Assembly (NCBI RefSeq): GCF_009766065.1
Contig: NZ_LMUE01000002.1
Span: 1,161,247-1,225,246 of the forward strand
Direction of reading: 5' to 3'
Source: Dyella sp. S184
GTDB taxonomy: Bacteria; Pseudomonadota; Gammaproteobacteria; Xanthomonadales; Rhodanobacteraceae
Length of the DNA stretch: 64,000 nucleotides
In this document: piece by piece, positions 46,902 to 55,153 of the stretch
Layout: each line of letters starts with the position of its first letter
Position numbering within the stretch: the stretch's first letter is position 1
Notes under the pieces: generated by a model
What the model saw: only the letters and a program-made list of their open reading frames with translations
Told to the model about the DNA's origin: nothing
Databases searched by the model: none
Translations under genes and position numbers: made by a program

Positions 46902-48110
46902 CTAAATAGAGAGTTCGATACGCAGTTCGAAGGTCCTCGGATCGAGGAATATTTGTCGCCGATCAGATTGAGTACGCGTGTAATTAGCTTGCAATCGCAG
47001 GTGCGTCCCGCAGTACCAGTTCAAACCTGCCGTCCAATCGCGTTCCCAACCACCAGGAACCGGGCGGTCGTTCAGGTCGACGGAGCTGTAACGAAATACC
47101 AGTTCGACCGCGCCTCCGGCGTGTTCAGGCACCACATTCTGAACGGTCCCATCGTTATAACGGCGCGATTCGCCAGTAAGCACCCAGCTCCCGAACACAT
47201 AGCGACCATTGACGGTGTAGCTTGGTTCGGTCGTGCTGAACTCGGTTCTCGCGCCGAGATACTCGGCTTGCCACGAAACTGGGCCAGCTATCCACAGCGC
47301 TTCCAAGCCTGTTCGTTCGATGCTTTTGACGTTCTCGAGTGTCCCAGAGCTTTCGAGACTGACGTCATTCAGAATAATTGATGGTGCAACCTTGAATGAC
47401 GCAGTGGATGGCCCTGGCATCCCTGCCTCATCAATGCGACCTTCCGGATATTCCATAGATCGAGCCACCCCCAGGTGGACGACCTCGCCAGGCAAATTGA
47501 TCGGCACCCAAGCCCCATGCAACGCCCAGGTATGCCCTGGGTTGCTACCTTCCAGGTTGTCACCGTAGTAGCCGGCGTCGATCAATGCATGTTCACCGTG
47601 CAGCGACCATTGAGCGCCTATCCGATAGCTTTCAAAGACGGCCTGCGATGCCGTCGAATATTCAATGAATGACGTCTGCGTCGAACTGATGTTTTTTTCG
47701 AAATCCAAGGGAATCTTCCCTTCACCCAACCGCAGCGAGCCGAAATCATAAGGCGTATACGCCGATGTCTGCATTTTGATAAATGCATCGCGCCATTGCT
47801 TGTTCAGTAGCGAATAGTAGACCGAGATCTCGTAAGCACCAGGCTTCAACGCATCAAAGCCCACATGATTAAATTTCCCCTTCTCGGCGTTGGCAAACTT
47901 GCCATCGTCACTAGTGAAATTCGTCCTTATGAAGTCATAAATCAAGATGGGCTCGATAAGGGTTTCGTCTCCCCAGACCCATTGCGGCGTTGGCTCGCGA
48001 AATATGTTGGGTTCATCTGCTATGGAATCCATAGACGTGCAAAGAAAGATGAAGGTCATCGCACCTCCAAATATCTTGAATCGTCCACCGTTTTTCTTGG
48101 AGGCACTCAT
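46902..48110 (-). CDS. Phosphate-selective porin (OprO/OprP-like)
   Basis: 402 residues. The leader MSASKKNGGRFKIFGGAMTFIFLCTSMDSIA gives export. The body alternates as an outer-membrane beta-barrel and ends in an aromatic/hydrophobic strand (FELRIELSI). OprP-family cues are RLGEGKIPLDFEKNISSTQTSFIEYS, AQWSLHGEHALIDAGYYGDNLEG, WVLTGESRRYNDG, GGAVELVFRYSSVDLNDRPVPGG and GLNWYCGTHLRLQANYTRTQSD. It lies 133 bases upstream of the beta-lactamase/DUF302 gene on the same strand and may supply the outer-membrane part of that cluster. The anion preference is family-based only. Confidence 0.88.
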   Translation of the reverse strand: MSASKKNGGRFKIFGGAMTFIFLCTSMDSIADEPNIFREPTPQWVWGDETLIEPILIYDFIRTNFTSDDGKFANAEKGKFNHVGFDALKPGAYEISVYYSLLNKQWRDAFIKMQTSAYTPYDFGSLRLGEGKIPLDFEKNISSTQTSFIEYSTASQAVFESYRIGAQWSLHGEHALIDAGYYGDNLEGSNPGHTWALHGAWVPINLPGEVVHLGVARSMEYPEGRIDEAGMPGPSTASFKVAPSIILNDVSLESSGTLENVKSIERTGLEALWIAGPVSWQAEYLGARTEFSTTEPSYTVNGRYVFGSWVLTGESRRYNDGTVQNVVPEHAGGAVELVFRYSSVDLNDRPVPGGWERDWTAGLNWYCGTHLRLQANYTRTQSDRRQIFLDPRTFELRIELSI

Positions 48111-48457
48111 CGCAGCGTCGCAAGGCAGTCCACCAATCGGAATGCCACGAGAGTGTCAGCGAGCAATCTGCTTTGTTCTTGTTGAAAAACAGGATGATTG
48201 TCGTCTACAGATACAACGAGTGCTTTAACGAATCGCGTGTGATGACAGTTACCTCACATACTTGATTTCTTGGCGAAAAGGCGCTTCGTTCAAGCGCTCA
48301 ACGAATTAACGACCTACTCCTTTTGGATGAATCTTCATGGCTAGTGGTGTCGTAAGATCGGACCCGAAAGTGCAGGGATCGCCAAGGTGAAATGATTTGA
48401 CCTACCGATGTGGAAGTTTTGGACTGCGTGATGAAAAGAAGCGAGTGAGGATTTGCC
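48111..48457. other. 347-base intergenic region
   Basis: This gap separates the divergent porin and CPBP genes. It contains the first copy of a motif shared with the gap ahead of the TDT gene: GATGAATCTT at 48326-48335, then TAAGATCG at 48353-48360 and CGAAAGTGC ending at 48373. No coding sequence or RNA gene is seen. Confidence 0.6.
48326..48373 (+). promoter_or_regulatory. Shared upstream motif, copy 1 (ahead of CPBP gene)
   Basis: GATGAATCTT-N17-TAAG-N-TCG-N7-AAAGTGC. The same elements with identical spacing occur at 49413-49460 ahead of the TDT gene, while the bases between them differ. Conserved blocks in divergent surroundings point to a promoter or binding site, not to a duplicated segment. 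Confidence 0.45.
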
Positions 48458-49369
48458 ATGGCAAGCCGTACATTGTGGAATTTCGAGATTGGAAATGCTG
48501 GCGTGCTTTCACGCGGAAGAACGCTGGCCATCCGATGCCTGATTTGGGCGGCAGCTCTTTACGCTCTTTTCTTTGGATTTCTCTTCTCTTCCGTGTTCGC
48601 TCCCACTTGGCTGCACTTGTCGTCGTACGCCGGGTATGTGGCGGGCATCGGAATCCCCATCCTTGGCTTTGTTTTCTATGCTCTTCTGATTCGTGTCTTC
48701 GAGCGACGTGCACCCAGCGAAATCTTCTTCCAGGATTCCTCCTGGATTGACCTGCTGGTGGGCGCCATCATCGGCATTGTCATTCTCTCGTTGATGCTGC
48801 TGTTGCTTGCTTCACTGGGCTTTTACAGCGTCCATCTCGGGCACGGCAAAAATTGGCTCAATAGCTTCGTCTTCGACAGCTACATCTCCGGCATGCTGGA
48901 GGAATTAGCTTTTAGAGCGGTGTTGTTGCGCATCTTCGCCCGCATGTTCAATCCCATCGCAGGCCTACTTATTTCCTCCGCACTTTTTGGCATTGCTCAT
49001 CTCACCCACGCCACACCGTTCCAGGCCATTGAAGTTGCATTCAATGCAGGCTTGACTCTGGGCTTGCCGTATATGCTGACCGGACGGCTTTGGATGTCCG
49101 TGGGCTTGCACATTGCCTGGGATTTTTGGGAAGAATCGTTTCTGGGCGTCAACACCACGAACGGTGTCCTCGTCAGCGTTCCAGACCTCAGCAAATCCGT
49201 CTATCTCACGGGTGGTGCTTATGGTCCTGACGGATCGTTGTTAGCTTCCATCATTGCTACGCTAGCCATCGTTGCCATGCTTTATGCCGGCAAGAAAGGT
49301 TGGCTGGGACCACGCGCCTCCAACCCGCCCCATTTCCAACGCGCTTTCAATACGAAGCGTGCAGACTAA
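48458..49369 (+). CDS. CPBP family intramembrane metalloprotease
   Basis: 303 residues, seven or eight predicted membrane spans. The Abi/CAAX-processing motifs are EELAFRAVLLRIFARMF (EExxFR), FGIAHLTHATPF (first conserved His) and GLHIAWDFWEESF (second). These glutamates and histidines are the presumed zinc-binding and catalytic residues of the glutamic-type membrane protease. Such proteins process prenylated proteins or confer bacteriocin immunity; the role here is unknown. Start at ATG 48458 with GTGAGGAT upstream. Confidence 0.92.
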   Translation: MASRTLWNFEIGNAGVLSRGRTLAIRCLIWAAALYALFFGFLFSSVFAPTWLHLSSYAGYVAGIGIPILGFVFYALLIRVFERRAPSEIFFQDSSWIDLLVGAIIGIVILSLMLLLLASLGFYSVHLGHGKNWLNSFVFDSYISGMLEELAFRAVLLRIFARMFNPIAGLLISSALFGIAHLTHATPFQAIEVAFNAGLTLGLPYMLTGRLWMSVGLHIAWDFWEESFLGVNTTNGVLVSVPDLSKSVYLTGGAYGPDGSLLASIIATLAIVAMLYAGKKGWLGPRASNPPHFQRAFNTKRAD

Positions 49370-49412
49370 AGCGTTGATGAAGTGATGAGAAATTCGTTGC
49401 CTGCCTCTTTGG

Positions 49413-49460
49413 GATGAATCTTTCCGTCATAGAGCTACCTAAGCTCGCGGCGAAAAGTGC
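49413..49460 (+). promoter_or_regulatory. Shared upstream motif, copy 2 (ahead of TDT gene)
   Basis: GATGAATCTT-N17-TAAGCTCG-N6-AAAAGTGC, ending 33 bases before the ATG at 49494. Same blocks and spacing as copy 1 at 48326. A weaker, differently spaced relative (GAATCTT...AAAGTGC) lies at 38678-38701, ahead of the histidine kinase gene. Confidence 0.45.
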
Positions 49461-49493
49461 GATAGGTGCTCTCCTTGCCAATTGGAGCCTTGC

Positions 49494-50498
49494 ATGAACC
49501 TCACGCAGCGTATCCCCGTCGTCCCAGCGAGTTTCTTCGGCATCGTGCTGGGTCTGATCGGCCTAGGAAGCGCATGGCGACTCGCCCATAAGGTTTGGGG
49601 TCTTTCGTGGGCTATTGGCGAAACGCTTGAATTAGTGGGTAGCCTCGTCTGGTTGCTGCTGGTGATCTTGTATGCCGCCAAATGGATATATAAACGCGAA
49701 AACGCCCGTTCGGAATTGCACCATCCCGTCCAATGTTGCTTCGCGGGCCTCGTCGGTGTCACAACGATGTTGGTTGCCGGCGCGGTGGCCCCCTACTCAC
49801 GTGAAGCCGCGGCCATGTTTTTGACTGCAGGTGCGTTATACACCGTCGCTTTCGCCGCATGGCGTACGGGCAGCCTGTGGGAAGGCGGTCGCGAAGAATC
49901 GTGCACAACGGCTGTTTTGTATTTGCCCACCGTCACGGGCTCCTTTGTAACCACAACTGTCTTGTCCGCGCTGGGATACCCCGATTGGGCACAGCTGGCA
50001 TTCGGCGCGGGGCTTTTCTCCTGGATAGCGCTGGAGTCGGTACTGATACACCGACTGTTTATCGGCAACGCGATGTCCCCCGCGCTTCGTCCCACACTAG
50101 GCATCCAGTTGGCGCCCCCGGCAGTTGGCGCGGTCAGCTATTTGTCCGTGACGACCGGAGCTCCAGACCTCTTTGCCAACGCGCTTTTTGGTTATGCGTT
50201 GTTGCAAGCGCTAGTTCTATTGCGCCTGCTGCCATGGATTCACAAGCAACCATTTGGCGCGTCGTACTGGGGATTCTCTTTCGGCGTTGCTGCGCTTGCG
50301 ATTGCCCCCTTGCGCATGATTGAACGAGGCGATGTCGGCCCCGCAGCAATGCTCGCGCCATCACTGTTTGTTTTTGCGAACGTCATCATCGGACTATTGG
50401 CCATGAACACGTTGCATCTGCTGTTGCGTGGCAGATTGCTTCCGACGTCTGTGGTTGTGGAGTCTTTGACGAACGCGCCGCGAAACACTGCCTATTAA
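49494..50498 (+). CDS. TDT family transporter (TehA/SLAC1-like)
   Basis: 334 residues from the ATG at 49494 (GGAG upstream). About ten membrane helices. Family pattern: PASFFGIVLGLIGLGSAWRLAH at the start, YAAKWIYKRENARSELHHPVQCCF, AWRTGSLWEGGREE, YWGFSFGVAALAIAPLRM. TDT proteins move C4-dicarboxylates, anions or tellurite-related species; the substrate is not evident. It shares its upstream motif with the CPBP gene and may be co-regulated with it. Confidence 0.9.
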   Translation: MNLTQRIPVVPASFFGIVLGLIGLGSAWRLAHKVWGLSWAIGETLELVGSLVWLLLVILYAAKWIYKRENARSELHHPVQCCFAGLVGVTTMLVAGAVAPYSREAAAMFLTAGALYTVAFAAWRTGSLWEGGREESCTTAVLYLPTVTGSFVTTTVLSALGYPDWAQLAFGAGLFSWIALESVLIHRLFIGNAMSPALRPTLGIQLAPPAVGAVSYLSVTTGAPDLFANALFGYALLQALVLLRLLPWIHKQPFGASYWGFSFGVAALAIAPLRMIERGDVGPAAMLAPSLFVFANVIIGLLAMNTLHLLLRGRLLPTSVVVESLTNAPRNTAY

Positions 50499-50558
50499 AC
50501 GCACGTTCTCAAGCAACAATGAACCTGCTCGCGCAAGCACACGCAAGATCTGATGCCT

Positions 50559-51482
50559 TCATCCCTGACGTCGAAACGCTGCCGGCGTCAAACCCATTTT
50601 CTTCCGAAAGGCTTTGGCGAAGGCCGCTTCGGATTGATAGCCAACACGCTCGGCAATATCTGCAGACGACAGCTTGCCGGCTGCAAGCAGATCGGAGGCG
50701 AGGCGCATGCGTAGCGTCGTGAGAAGGTCCATGGGTGATGTGGCACCTCTTTCCATGAAGTGTCGTGCGAAGGTCGCCCGCGACATGCTCGCCTGTTTTG
50801 CGAGCGTATCTACGGTCCATGGTTTCTGCGGCTCCTTCGTCATGGCTAGCACAGCATGACTGAGCCGGCTGTCGCCAAGCAATGCCAACAGCGACGGTGG
50901 TATGCCTTCTTTCTTCGAGTAGCTGCGCAGAGCCAAAACGAACAACACTTCGCTAAGTGCCGTAACGATGGAGAGTGCCCCTGAACTCAACTGCTTTACT
51001 TCCTCTCGCATCATGGCGACAACGCTCTGGAGAAAATTCAGATGACCTTCCTCTGCGAAAGAAATATGCACGACATCCGGCAACGTGCTCATGATCAAGT
51101 CTGCCGCCCCTGGTGCGTACATGAAGCGCCCGCACAAAAGATCCATGTCCGCCTCGCCATCCGTGTTACGCCGCTCGGGCAGCGGACCCGAAGTGTCGAG
51201 TACCACGGTCGTTTCGCGTTCGTCGCCACTCCCTTTTATGGTGTGCGCGATGCCACGCGGCAGCAACACGAAATCGCCTGCCTTTAGCTCCAGTGCTTTT
51301 CGCCGCGCGAAGAGGAGCGTGGCACATCCCGCAAGAACCAAGTGAAACGGAGCTTCGCCAGGTATCAGTTGTGGATGATCCAGCTCGAAGCTTCCCGCCA
51401 TCTGGCAACGCAGGTCCAGGCTGCCTTGAATATGAGTGAGAGCAATGACCTTGCTTAGAGCGTCCATGAGACGATCGATCAT
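50559..51482 (-). CDS. AraC family transcriptional regulator with cupin domain
   Basis: 307 residues. The N-terminal cupin-type sensing domain (about 1-130) includes GEAPFHLVLAGCATLLFARRKALELKAGDFVLLPRGIAHTI. The C-terminal DNA-binding domain has two helix-turn-helices: WTVDTLAKQASMSRATFARHFMERG and SSADIAERVGYQSEAAFAKAFRKKMGLTPAAFRR. Such cupin_6-type AraC proteins usually activate a divergent oxidoreductase gene. Here the divergent neighbour is the AhpD-like gene, then the quinone oxidoreductase. Confidence 0.93.
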   Translation of the reverse strand: MIDRLMDALSKVIALTHIQGSLDLRCQMAGSFELDHPQLIPGEAPFHLVLAGCATLLFARRKALELKAGDFVLLPRGIAHTIKGSGDERETTVVLDTSGPLPERRNTDGEADMDLLCGRFMYAPGAADLIMSTLPDVVHISFAEEGHLNFLQSVVAMMREEVKQLSSGALSIVTALSEVLFVLALRSYSKKEGIPPSLLALLGDSRLSHAVLAMTKEPQKPWTVDTLAKQASMSRATFARHFMERGATSPMDLLTTLRMRLASDLLAAGKLSSADIAERVGYQSEAAFAKAFRKKMGLTPAAFRRQG

Positions 51483-51577
51483 AAAAATGAGTGCTTAGCA
51501 TATTAACGATCTCGTCGGTCAGCGCAACACTGTGCAGGCCGGGGGACCTCGAACTCCCACTTATTGAGGGCATTGTC

Positions 51578-51919
51578 ATGTTGGACTGGCAGAACTATCG
51601 CAAACAACTTATGGGCCGCATTGGCGAGATTGGTGCGTCGAGCCCCGATACCGTGGCTGGCTACCAGACGCTATCCAAGGCAGGAAACAAAGCCGATCTG
51701 CTCGGCGCCAAGACACGCGAACTGATTGCATTGGCCGTGGCCGTTACGACGCGCTGCGACGGCTGTATCACGGTGCACGTCGCAGAAGCGCTCAAGCAAG
51801 GTGCGACCCAAGACGAGATCACCGAAGCGCTCGGCGTAGCGGTTGCACTGAATGCTGGTGCGGCAATGGTTTATTCGGCGCGCGTTATCGATGCCGTAAA
51901 GGCGTACGAAAGCAAATAA
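51578..51919 (+). CDS. Carboxymuconolactone decarboxylase/AhpD-like protein
   Basis: 113 residues from the ATG at 51578. The AhpD-like CxxC with a following histidine appears as TRCDGCITVHVAEALKQGA, preceded by GAKTRELIALAVAVTT, and then ITEALGVAVALNAGAAMVYSARVIDA. The redox-active cysteines and histidine suggest peroxidase or thiol redox activity, not decarboxylation. Divergent from the AraC gene across 95 bases and probably controlled by it. Confidence 0.93.
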   Translation: MLDWQNYRKQLMGRIGEIGASSPDTVAGYQTLSKAGNKADLLGAKTRELIALAVAVTTRCDGCITVHVAEALKQGATQDEITEALGVAVALNAGAAMVYSARVIDAVKAYESK

Positions 51920-52124
51920 CCTCCAACGATTGAACATCGCGCCATCACGATGGCCGATACGTAGACCAATGGGCATTGATGCTGCCAAGGCCATCGTCGC
52001 TGAGCGGATCGTAGGCGCCGGGACATCGCTCGACGTTTCGATCCGTCAATGCGCTTCGTAATCCCCCTATAGGCTAGGGACGGCTTCGCGCCATCTTTAA
52101 CAAAACTCCCAGGAGAGGTTTGCC

Positions 52125-53135
52125 ATGATGAATCATCGCTCAACCATGATGGCTGCGGTCGTAGAAGATCCAAATACTGCTTTTCAATACAAACAAATTG
52201 TTCGCCCTATTCTGCTGCCAGGCCACGTGCTAGTTCGCGTCAGATCGAGTGGCGTTAACCCGCTCGATCTGAAGATAAAGGCAGGCACCGCTGCACATGC
52301 CAGACACCCGCTGCCCGCCGTGCTTGGCATTGACATGGCAGGTGTCGTTGAGGAGGTCGGCGAAGGGGTGACGCGTTTTGTTGTGGGTGACGAGGTATAC
52401 GGCATGAGCGGTGGCGTCGGCGGCGTGCAGGGATCGCTCGCCGAATATACCGTGGTCGATGCGAAGCTCCTTGCTAGGAAGCCGACGTCGCTATCGATGC
52501 GCGAGGCAGCTTCGATGCCTTTGGTCTACATCACAGCGTGGGAAGGTTTGGTGGATCGCGCGCGCGTTCGCGCAGGTCAAACGGTGCTCGTTCAAGGTGG
52601 CGCAGGAGGTGTCGGTAATGCAGCGATTCAACTCGCACGCGCCTTCGGGGCGAACGTATACGCTACTGGCTCGCCTTCCAGGGGCAATGTGATTCGGGAT
52701 TACGGTGCCACGCACATCGACCACACATCTACGAGTGTTGAAGAATACGTAGCCTCCCAGACCCATGATGCCGGCTTCGACATTGTTTACGACACGGCAG
52801 GCGGTAGCAGTCTCGACGCATCGTTCCATGCAGTTACCCGCTTTGGGCACGTTGTCAGCTCCCTCGGCTGGGGAACGCATTCACTCGCACCGCTATCGTT
52901 TCGCGCGGCAAGCTATTCAGGCGTGTTCACGCTGCTGCCTTTACTCACCGGCGAAGGGCGTGAGCATCATGGCGAGATCCTTCGCCAGATTGCCCAGCTT
53001 GTCGATCAAGGCAAAATTCAGCCACGTATCGACGGGCGACGCTTCGACCTGAAAAGTGTCGAAGATGCGCATACGTGGCAGCAAAGCGGTCGGGCGGATG
53101 GAAAGGTGATCGTTGATGTCTCTTCGGACTCATAG
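52125..53135 (+). CDS. NADPH quinone oxidoreductase/zinc-type alcohol dehydrogenase-like protein (MDR)
   Basis: 336 residues. Medium-chain reductase features: GHVLVRVRSSGVNPLDLKIKAG, VLGIDMAGVVEEVGEGVTRFVVGDEVYG, the cofactor motif VLVQGGAGGVGNAAIQLARAFGA, VYDTAGGSSLDASF and KIQPRIDGRRFDLKSVEDAHTWQQSGRADGKVIVDV. No catalytic zinc cysteine ladder is seen, so it fits the quinone oxidoreductase group. It lies 205 bases after the AhpD-like gene; the pair plus the divergent AraC resembles reactive-electrophile response loci. Confidence 0.92.
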   Translation: MMNHRSTMMAAVVEDPNTAFQYKQIVRPILLPGHVLVRVRSSGVNPLDLKIKAGTAAHARHPLPAVLGIDMAGVVEEVGEGVTRFVVGDEVYGMSGGVGGVQGSLAEYTVVDAKLLARKPTSLSMREAASMPLVYITAWEGLVDRARVRAGQTVLVQGGAGGVGNAAIQLARAFGANVYATGSPSRGNVIRDYGATHIDHTSTSVEEYVASQTHDAGFDIVYDTAGGSSLDASFHAVTRFGHVVSSLGWGTHSLAPLSFRAASYSGVFTLLPLLTGEGREHHGEILRQIAQLVDQGKIQPRIDGRRFDLKSVEDAHTWQQSGRADGKVIVDVSSDS

Positions 53136-53153
53136 GCCCCCGAACGCCGCTCT

Positions 53154-53780
53154 TTAAATGATTCCGCGCCGCTGTGCTATCTGCACGGCCTGGGTTCGCG
53201 AAGCGGCCTGTAGCTTTCCAAGGATGTTCTTCACATGCACCTTCACGGTCGCCTCAGAGATGCACAGCAAGTCGCCCACCGTTTTGTTGGAATGTCCATT
53301 CGCGACATATTTGAGAACGGTAATCTCGCGCGAGGTAAGTCGTTCGTCGATCGCGTGATCCGCGATCTCGGCGGCAATCTCGCGCGGGATAACCTTCTTG
53401 CCCTCATGCAGCGCGTGGATCGTATCGATGAGATCGCGCCGCACCGAACTTTTCAACAGGTAACCCCGCGCGCCGGCCTGCAGCGCGCGTAAGGCTTGGG
53501 CGTCGCCTTTGAATGTCGTCAGCACGAGGATGATGGCTCCTGGGTGCTCGTCATGAATGATGCGAATGGCCTCTTCCCCCGACATAGCCGGAAGCTCCAG
53601 ATCCATCAGCGTGACGTCCGGCCGATATTTGCGGTATTGCAGAATCGCCTCTTCGCCGGTACTCGCCTCGGCCACGAGCTGCATACTTGGCTCGGTGCCA
53701 ATGACAGCAGCCAAGCCTTCGAGCATGAGCGGATGATCATCAACGGCAAGGATTCGAATGACAGCGGGATTTGCGTTCAT
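53154..53780 (-). CDS. NarL/LuxR-type response regulator
   Basis: 208 residues from the ATG at 53780. The receiver domain is intact: acidic pocket AVDDHPLMLEGL, phospho-acceptor Asp in DVTLMDLELPAMSGEEA, the switch Thr in LVLTTFKGD and Lys in YLLKSSVRRDL. The LuxR-type HTH is LTSREITVLKYVANGHSNKTVGDLLCISEATVKVHVKNILGKL. It lies 21 bases downstream of a fragmentary kinase-like gene; an intact kinase of the matching HisKA_3 class is 12 kb away at 38732. Confidence 0.95.
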   Translation of the reverse strand: MNANPAVIRILAVDDHPLMLEGLAAVIGTEPSMQLVAEASTGEEAILQYRKYRPDVTLMDLELPAMSGEEAIRIIHDEHPGAIILVLTTFKGDAQALRALQAGARGYLLKSSVRRDLIDTIHALHEGKKVIPREIAAEIADHAIDERLTSREITVLKYVANGHSNKTVGDLLCISEATVKVHVKNILGKLQAASRTQAVQIAQRRGII

Positions 53781-53801
53781 GGCGCTCACTCGCATCGTTG
53801 T

Positions 53802-54197
53802 TCAGGGCGTTTCAGAAGGATCGGAGGGCGATGAAGTCCCACCGGCGTCACGCCGATGCTGCGCTCGATCGAGACCTTTTTCCAGTACGTGCTCGGCGCG
53901 ATCGAGCGCCTCGACAATGTCCCTCCGTACGGGGTGATCCGGCGGGAGTCGCCGCGCAATAGCTTCGAAGCGAAGGATCAGCCCCTGCCCGGACTGAAGC
54001 ATCGACTCCTCGAGCGCATGTGCCTCTGATTCCATCGCCGCCTGTTTAGCTTTCGAGCGTGCCTGCTGTCTAATGTGCCACCTGCGCCAACGCCATAGAA
54101 CGGCCAACATCAAAAGGATCACAGTGACGCTAGCAGCAATCCACCAAATACTGGGACAGGTCCAAGGAAAAACGTGCATGCAATGGGTCCTTGCCAT
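53802..54197 (-). CDS. Truncated histidine-kinase-like protein lacking the phospho-acceptor His and ATPase domain
   Basis: 131 residues. A membrane helix (WWIAASVTVILLMLAVLW) is followed by a HisKA_3-like helix pair: ALEESMLQSGQGLILRFEAIARRLPPDHPVRRDIVEALDRAEHVLEKGLDRAQ. This aligns with ERIARELHDTLMQSMQG of the intact kinase at 38732, but the L-H-D-T box reads L-E-E-S, so Glu63 replaces the phospho-acceptor His. No propeller precedes it and no ATPase follows. It is either a decayed kinase or a retained membrane-anchored partner of the response regulator just downstream. The start may be ATG 54179. Confidence 0.65.
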   Translation of the reverse strand: MARTHCMHVFPWTCPSIWWIAASVTVILLMLAVLWRWRRWHIRQQARSKAKQAAMESEAHALEESMLQSGQGLILRFEAIARRLPPDHPVRRDIVEALDRAEHVLEKGLDRAQHRRDAGGTSSPSDPSETP

Positions 54198-54292
54198 GTT
54201 GCGTATTCAATAGCTCGCTTTCCCCCAGCAGAGATCATCCGAAAGGGGTAGATCCGTCCAGACATCTGGGAACCTTGAATTTCGTCATTCAT

Positions 54293-55105
54293 TCAATGCG
54301 TTTTCGATGCCAGCGGGCCGATGTCGCTTTGATCCCGATAGTTCTTGCGCCATGCGCCCGGACTCATGCCAAACCGTTGTGAGAAGGCATGACACAAATG
54401 GCTTTGATCGCAGAAGCCACATTCATAGGCTATGTCAGCGAGAGACCCGTCCGACTCCATCAATAACGTCTTGGTTTTTTCCAAGTGCTGAATCAGCAAC
54501 CAGCGATGCGGGGGCACCCCAAAGGACTTATTGAATGCACGGCCAAAATGCGGCGTTGACAGTCCGCAGGCCTGCGCGACATCCGGCAAAGAGATTCCAC
54601 TCGGTCTGTTGCCACCAAGCATTTGCTCGGCCGCCAATTTCTGCCAAGGCTTGAGACCACCAGGCACCGTATCGACTTCTATATGGTTGCCACCACGAAT
54701 GGCATAGAGCGCGATGACCATGTGTCGGACGAATGCATCGTGATCAGAACAACCGTGCGTGAGCGACGTTGTCAGAAGCGCGGTCACTACATCACGAAAA
54801 TTCTCAACGCTACTTTGATCGGCGCCAGATTGGGGCATGGCGATCGAGGAGTGTGATTCGCTGACACGAAGCGTAATAGGCGTCTGGACACCTCTCCCGT
54901 GGCGCCGATCGTTGACGATACACGCAACCGCAAATTCGTCGGATACGCGCGCAACGTGGACGAAGATATCCGTTTGATCAGGAAGTGCCATGAGATGCAA
55001 ATCGTTACCCAACACGGCAACCCCCAAGTCAAAGTGTGGTAGCGCGACTGGTCGCATGCTGCAAGCGGGACGTTTTAGTACCGTCAGCGTCAATATACGA
55101 AGCAT
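54293..55105 (-). CDS. AraC family transcriptional regulator
   Basis: 270 residues if started at ATG 55105 (AGGTGCG upstream); ATG 55057 is an alternative. The C-terminal AraC domain is complete: ISLPDVAQACGLSTPHFGRAFNKSFGVPPHRWLLIQHLEKTKTLL and SLADIAYECGFCDQSHLCHAFSQRFGMSPGAWRKNYRDQ. The N-terminal 150 residues are not a recognised sensor. The last helix region (SPGAWRK) is close to that of the third AraC protein at 56507, which lies across the IS element. Confidence 0.88.
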   Translation of the reverse strand: MLRILTLTVLKRPACSMRPVALPHFDLGVAVLGNDLHLMALPDQTDIFVHVARVSDEFAVACIVNDRRHGRGVQTPITLRVSESHSSIAMPQSGADQSSVENFRDVVTALLTTSLTHGCSDHDAFVRHMVIALYAIRGGNHIEVDTVPGGLKPWQKLAAEQMLGGNRPSGISLPDVAQACGLSTPHFGRAFNKSFGVPPHRWLLIQHLEKTKTLLMESDGSLADIAYECGFCDQSHLCHAFSQRFGMSPGAWRKNYRDQSDIGPLASKTH

Positions 55106-55153
55106 CGCACCTAAACAAAACACAACTTTGACTCAAGAAAACGTACCACTTAG

